From Variovorax sp. KBW07 (GTDB taxonomy: Bacteria; Pseudomonadota; Gammaproteobacteria; Burkholderiales; Burkholderiaceae_C): a stretch of 64,000 bases of DNA. The notes under the pieces were generated by a model. It saw nothing but the letters and a program-made list of their open reading frames with translations, made no database searches and was not told where the DNA came from. The DNA is taken from positions 1 to 64,000 of the forward strand of contig NZ_QAJK01000058.1 in NCBI RefSeq assembly GCF_003852515.1, written 5' to 3'. Every line of letters starts with the position of its first letter. Position 1 is the first letter of the stretch. Positions 60,482-64,000 of this stretch are shown piece after piece. A program made the translations under genes and the position numbers.

Positions 60482-61105
60482 GTGTCGATCTACGAACTGA
60501 AGCCGCGTTTCCAGGCCCTGCTGCGGCCTCTGGTGGTCCGCCTGCATGCGATGGGCGTCACCGCCAACCAGGTCACGATGGCGGCATGCGTCGTATCGGT
60601 CGCGCTCGGGCTCTGGCTTTTCTTCGCGGCGCACCACCTCTCGTCCCTTGCAGCCTTCGGGCTCGTTCCGGCCTGGATGTTCCTGCGCATGGCCTTCAAT
60701 GCCATCGACGGCATGCTGGCGCGGGAGCACAACCAGCAAAGCAAGCTGGGCGCCTTTCTCAACGAACTGACCGACGTGGTTTCCGACGCCGCGCTCTACC
60801 TGCCGTTCGCGCTGGTGGCACCGTTCAGCCCGTTCTGGGTCGGCACCGTCATCGTGCTGGCGGGCCTGAGCGAATTCGCCGGCGCGCTGGGCCCGACGGT
60901 GGGCGCCTCGCGCCGCTACGACGGGCCGCTGGGCAAGAGCGACCGGGCGTTCGTGTTCGGCGCACTCGGCCTCTACGTGGCGCTGGGCGGACCGCTGCCG
61001 GGCTGGACGGCCTGGCTGATGCCGCTGCTGGCGGCGCTGGTGGCCTGGACCACCGTCAACCGCATTCGCCGCGCACTGGCCGAAGCCGATGCGGCCGGCC
61101 GCTGA
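60482..61105 (+). CDS. CDP-alcohol phosphotransferase-family membrane enzyme with altered active site
   Basis: The 207-residue protein has about six helices and the CDP-alcohol phosphotransferase signature D76-G77-x2-A80-R81-x8-G90-x3-x-x3-D98. However, the first and third signature Asp are Asn: N73 (N-A-I-D76) and N94, while D76 and D98 remain. In characterised members D1, D2 and D3 hold the metal ions, so catalysis should be altered. It is the first gene of a tight plus-strand operon. The start is GTG at 60482 with GAGGGGA upstream. The alcohol acceptor cannot be named. Confidence 0.83.
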   Translation: MSIYELKPRFQALLRPLVVRLHAMGVTANQVTMAACVVSVALGLWLFFAAHHLSSLAAFGLVPAWMFLRMAFNAIDGMLAREHNQQSKLGAFLNELTDVVSDAALYLPFALVAPFSPFWVGTVIVLAGLSEFAGALGPTVGASRRYDGPLGKSDRAFVFGALGLYVALGGPLPGWTAWLMPLLAALVAWTTVNRIRRALAEADAAGR

Positions 61106-61149
61106 CCACACACACACATACATACCAAGACAAGATTCACAGGGATTCA

Positions 61150-62919
61150 ATGACAGAAAACATCACCCCACGCATTGCCGAAGAGCGTCACTTCCAGACG
61201 CACGACGGCGAATCGCTTTTCTATCGCCACTGGCCGGCCACGGGCGCCGCGCGGCGCGGCGCCATTGTGCTGTTCCACCGCGGCCACGAGCACGGCGCGC
61301 GCATGGCGCACCTGGTCGACGAGCTGAACCTGCCCGACTTCGACTTCTTCGCCTGGGACGCGCGCGGCCACGGCCGCTCGCCGGGCCAGCGCGGCTACAG
61401 TCCGAGCTTCGGCACTTCGGTGCGCGACGTGCAGACCTTCGTGCACCACATCGGCAGCGCGCACGGCGTGCCCGAGCAAGACATCCACGTGGTGGCGCAG
61501 AGCGTGGGCGCGGTGCTCATCGCCACCTGGGCGCACGATTACGCGCCCAAGGTGCGCGGGCTCACGCTGGCCTCGCCGGCCTTCAAGGTGAAGCTCTACG
61601 TGCCGTTCGCGCGCGCCGGGCTGGGGCTGATGCACAAGCTGCGCGGCCTGTTCTTCGTCAACAGCTACGTGAAGGCGAAGTTCCTCACGCACGATCCGCA
61701 GCGCATTGCCAGCTACGAGAGCGATCCGCTCATCTCGCGGCCCATCGCGGTCAACATCCTGCTGGGCCTGTACGAAGCAGCAGACCGCGTGGTGGCCGAC
61801 GCCAACGCGATCACGCTGCCGGTGCAACTGCTCATCTCCGGCGCCGACTGGGTGGTGCATCACAAGCCGCAGCACCAGTTCTTCGAGCGGCTGGGCAGCG
61901 CCGTGAAGACCAAGACCGAACTGCCGGGCTTCTTCCACGACACGCTGGGCGAAAAAGACCGGGCGCCCGCGGTGGCGCAGATCCGCGAATTCATCCTGCA
62001 GCGCTTCGACGAGCCGGCCGTGCCGGTCGACCGCCGCGAGGCGCACCTCGCCGGCGACACAGCCGACGAATCGCGCGCGCTGGCCGAACCGCTGTCGCCG
62101 CTGTCGCCCCGCGGCGCCTACTGGGCCATGACGCGCGGCGGCCTGCGCGTGGGCGGCGCGTTGTCCAGCGGCATCGCGCTGGGCCACGCCACCGGTTTCG
62201 ACTCGGGCAGCACGCTCGACTACGTCTACCGCAACCACCCCGAGGGCAAGGGCGCGCTGGGCCGGTCGATCGACAACACCTACCTGAACTCCATCGGCTG
62301 GCGCGGCATCCGCCAGCGCAAGATCCACGTCGAGGAGCTGCTGCGCATCGCCATGGAGCGGCTGGCCGAAATGCACCGCGAAGTGCGCGTGATGGACATC
62401 GCCGCCGGCCATGGCCGCTACGTGCTCGACGCGGTGCTGGCGAGCCCCGTCAAGGCGGCGTCGATCCTGCTGCGCGACTACAGCGACATCAACGTGCGCG
62501 ACGGCCGCGCGCTCATCGCCGAGAAGGGCCTGGAAGACGTTGCGCAGTTCGTGCAGGCCGATGCCTTCGACCGCATCAGCCTGGCGAGCGTGACGCCGCG
62601 GCCCACGCTGGCCGTGGTGTCGGGCCTGTACGAGCTGTTCCCCGACAACGAGATGGTCAAGCGCTCGCTCGCGGGCGTGGGCGACGCGGTGGAAGACCGC
62701 GGCTACCTCGTCTACACCGGCCAGCCGTGGCATCCGCAGCTCGAGATGATCGCCCGCGCGCTCACCAGCCACCGCCAGGGCGAGGCCTGGGTGATGCGCC
62801 GCCGCACGCAGGTCGAGATGGACCAGCTGGTCGAAGAAGCGGGCTTCCGCAAGATCGACCAACGCGTGGACGAGTGGGGCATCTTCACGGTTTCGTTGGC
62901 GGTGCGCACCGGGCGATGA
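61150..62919 (+). CDS. Bifunctional alpha/beta-hydrolase and SAM methyltransferase
   Basis: The 589-residue protein has an N-terminal alpha/beta hydrolase (monoacylglycerol lipase-like) with nucleophile A116-Q-S118-V-G120, acid D233 (SGADWVV) and H263 (FFHDTLG), and a C-terminal class I SAM methyltransferase of about 280 residues with motif I VMDIAAGHGRY (D416 onward). Both active sites look intact. It follows the CDP-alcohol gene by 44 bp and its stop overlaps the next start, so it belongs to the operon. It may trim and methylate the same lipid head group; this is inference. Confidence 0.87.
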   Translation: MTENITPRIAEERHFQTHDGESLFYRHWPATGAARRGAIVLFHRGHEHGARMAHLVDELNLPDFDFFAWDARGHGRSPGQRGYSPSFGTSVRDVQTFVHHIGSAHGVPEQDIHVVAQSVGAVLIATWAHDYAPKVRGLTLASPAFKVKLYVPFARAGLGLMHKLRGLFFVNSYVKAKFLTHDPQRIASYESDPLISRPIAVNILLGLYEAADRVVADANAITLPVQLLISGADWVVHHKPQHQFFERLGSAVKTKTELPGFFHDTLGEKDRAPAVAQIREFILQRFDEPAVPVDRREAHLAGDTADESRALAEPLSPLSPRGAYWAMTRGGLRVGGALSSGIALGHATGFDSGSTLDYVYRNHPEGKGALGRSIDNTYLNSIGWRGIRQRKIHVEELLRIAMERLAEMHREVRVMDIAAGHGRYVLDAVLASPVKAASILLRDYSDINVRDGRALIAEKGLEDVAQFVQADAFDRISLASVTPRPTLAVVSGLYELFPDNEMVKRSLAGVGDAVEDRGYLVYTGQPWHPQLEMIARALTSHRQGEAWVMRRRTQVEMDQLVEEAGFRKIDQRVDEWGIFTVSLAVRTGR

Positions 62920-64000
62920 AAGCCTGGTTCGGGCAACGCCCCTGGAAGCGCGCCGCCGCATGGCTCGTGTTTTTAGGGCCGCTGTTCTACGCGACCTACG
63001 GCTTCGCCAACTGGTGGGCCACCACCCGCGCGAACGTGCCGTCGATGGCCTTCGACTGGGAGCGGCAGATACCGTTCTGGCCGTGGACGATCTTTCCGTA
63101 CTGGACGATCAACGTGTTCTACGCGCTGTCGCTGTTCCTGGCGCGCAGCAAGCACACGCTCGACCGGCATGCGCTGCGGCTGGTCACCGCGACGCTCATC
63201 GCCTGCACCTGCTTCATCGTGTGGCCGCTGCACTTCAGCTTCGGCCAGCCGCCGGTCGATGGCGCACCGGCTTTTCTGTTCAACGCGCTGCGCGGCTTCG
63301 ACCAGCCATTCAACCAGGCGCCGTCGCTGCACATCGCGCTCGCCGTGATCCTGTGGGACTGGTACAGGCAATTCATCCGGCCGCTGTGGGCGCGGCTGGT
63401 GCTGCACGTGTGGGCCTTCGCGATCTGCGCGTCGGTGCTCACGACCTGGCAGCACCACTTCATCGACATACCGACCGGCGCGCTGCTCGGGCTGGTGTGC
63501 GTGTGGCTGTGGCCGCTGGAGCGCGTGGTGTCGATGCGGCGCGCCTGGCGGGTCACGCGCTTTGCCCGGGACAGGCAACGCTGGAAGCTCGCGGGCTTCT
63601 ATGCCGTGGGCGCGGCGCTGTTCCTGGCCGCCGCGCTGCGTGGCGGCGGCGCATGGCTGTGGCTGGCGTGGCCGGCCGCGTCGCTGGCCTTCGTGGCGCT
63701 CAACTACATCGGCTTCGGTGCACGCGGCTTCCAGATGAACGGACGCGGGCGCATGGGCTGGGCCGCGCGCTGGATGTTCGCGCCCTACCGGCTGGGCGCC
63801 GCCATCAACGCCTGGCTCTGGACGCGCAAGCTGCCGGCCTCGGTCGAGGTGGTGCCGGGCGTGCGCCTGGGCCGCCGGCCGACGCACGCCGAATGGCTCG
63901 CGGCCGGCAAGCCCCGCCTCGTCAGCCTGTGCGCCGAGCTGCAGGTTCCGGCCGGCGCGGCGCCGCTTGCGCGCTGCGTGCCGCTGCTCGACCTGACGGT
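62916..64000 (+). CDS. PAP2 / dual-specificity phosphatase fusion (partial at right edge)
   Basis: About 361 residues are present and the frame runs off the window. It has about six or more helices with PAP2 motifs: PSLH (residues 136-139) and the H180-H181-F-I-D184 motif in QHHFIDIPTG. Near the edge a soluble part begins (SVEVVPGVRLGRRP, PRLVSLCAELQVP, CVPLLDLTV), typical of the start of a dual-specificity phosphatase domain; its catalytic Cys would be beyond the window. The start ATG overlaps the methyltransferase stop (ATGA). It should dephosphorylate the operon's lipid phosphate product. Confidence 0.83.
   Translation, partial: MKAWFGQRPWKRAAAWLVFLGPLFYATYGFANWWATTRANVPSMAFDWERQIPFWPWTIFPYWTINVFYALSLFLARSKHTLDRHALRLVTATLIACTCFIVWPLHFSFGQPPVDGAPAFLFNALRGFDQPFNQAPSLHIALAVILWDWYRQFIRPLWARLVLHVWAFAICASVLTTWQHHFIDIPTGALLGLVCVWLWPLERVVSMRRAWRVTRFARDRQRWKLAGFYAVGAALFLAAALRGGGAWLWLAWPAASLAFVALNYIGFGARGFQMNGRGRMGWAARWMFAPYRLGAAINAWLWTRKLPASVEVVPGVRLGRRPTHAEWLAAGKPRLVSLCAELQVPAGAAPLARCVPLLDLT

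Noticed and set aside
59029-61149. Upstream extension of the hydrolase-methyltransferase frame
   Set aside because: It runs antisense through dmeF and ruvB and over the CDP-alcohol gene. The family starts at the ATG at 61150.
62973-63887. Long minus-strand open frame opposite the PAP2 gene
   Set aside because: The plus strand has clear PAP2 motifs and operon overlap; the minus frame is His/Arg/Pro-rich without any family pattern.

Overview
The window is GC-rich (about two thirds G+C) and densely coded. Its gene content (UbiH-family hydroxylase next to dsbC, DUF2325 with a Fur-type box, DUF3297, DmeF, a BTH_I2691/VasX-type T6SS effector, many acyl-CoA catabolism genes) points to a betaproteobacterium of the Burkholderiales, most likely Comamonadaceae close to Variovorax. 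This placement is an inference from gene families and composition, not from a marker gene.

Layout. 0.2-5 kb: a MOSC protein opposite a small operon of FAD hydroxylase, DsbC and an M61 peptidase. 5-7 kb: DUF2325 protein behind a Fur-type palindrome, an EmrE-like SMR pump and an enoyl-CoA hydratase. 7-11 kb: an ECF sigma factor coupled to a membrane-anchored proline/alanine-rich partner, divergent from a von Willebrand A lipoprotein, then a tRNA-Met with a clear promoter and terminator. 11-19.4 kb: a polyglycine/polyproline lipoprotein, then an AraC regulator divergent from a five-gene catabolic and transport cluster (FAH-family, PuuE/NodB-like, MFS, TSUP, exported amidohydrolase). 19.4-21.2 kb: a copper set (DUF2946, Sco, PCuAC). 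21.2-34.6 kb: mixed housekeeping and regulatory genes, including a MerR-ATPase fusion, an acyl-CoA ligase, a nitroreductase, AraC, RNase H and a thiolase/SDR pair. 34.7-40 kb: a large MalT-type LuxR regulator and a tandem pair of AP2-domain proteins. 40-46.5 kb: a five-gene minus-strand operon for CoA-thioester catabolism (two-subunit acyl-CoA dehydrogenase, AMACR-like racemase/CoA-transferase, ligase, second dehydrogenase). 46.6-54.7 kb: an orphan type VI secretion island of visibly lower GC (vgrG, DUF4123 adaptor, VasX-like pore-forming effector, membrane protein, pentapeptide-repeat protein). 55-60 kb: an LpxH-like phosphoesterase, a sterol-desaturase/lysoplasmalogenase fusion, an NTF2-like protein, dmeF and ruvB. 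60.5-64 kb: a tightly packed plus-strand lipid operon running off the edge.

The most interesting material is at the right end. One 584-residue protein joins an alkylglycerol-monooxygenase-like membrane hydroxylase to a YhhN lysoplasmalogenase, two activities that both act on ether lipids. Just beyond it lies an operon of a CDP-alcohol phosphotransferase with two of its four signature Asp residues replaced by Asn, an alpha/beta-hydrolase fused to a SAM methyltransferase, and a PAP2/dual-specificity phosphatase. The set reads as a membrane-lipid pathway whose product cannot be named from sequence. The T6SS island and the tandem AP2 proteins are the next best leads. All function calls rest on motif reading; no search was run.
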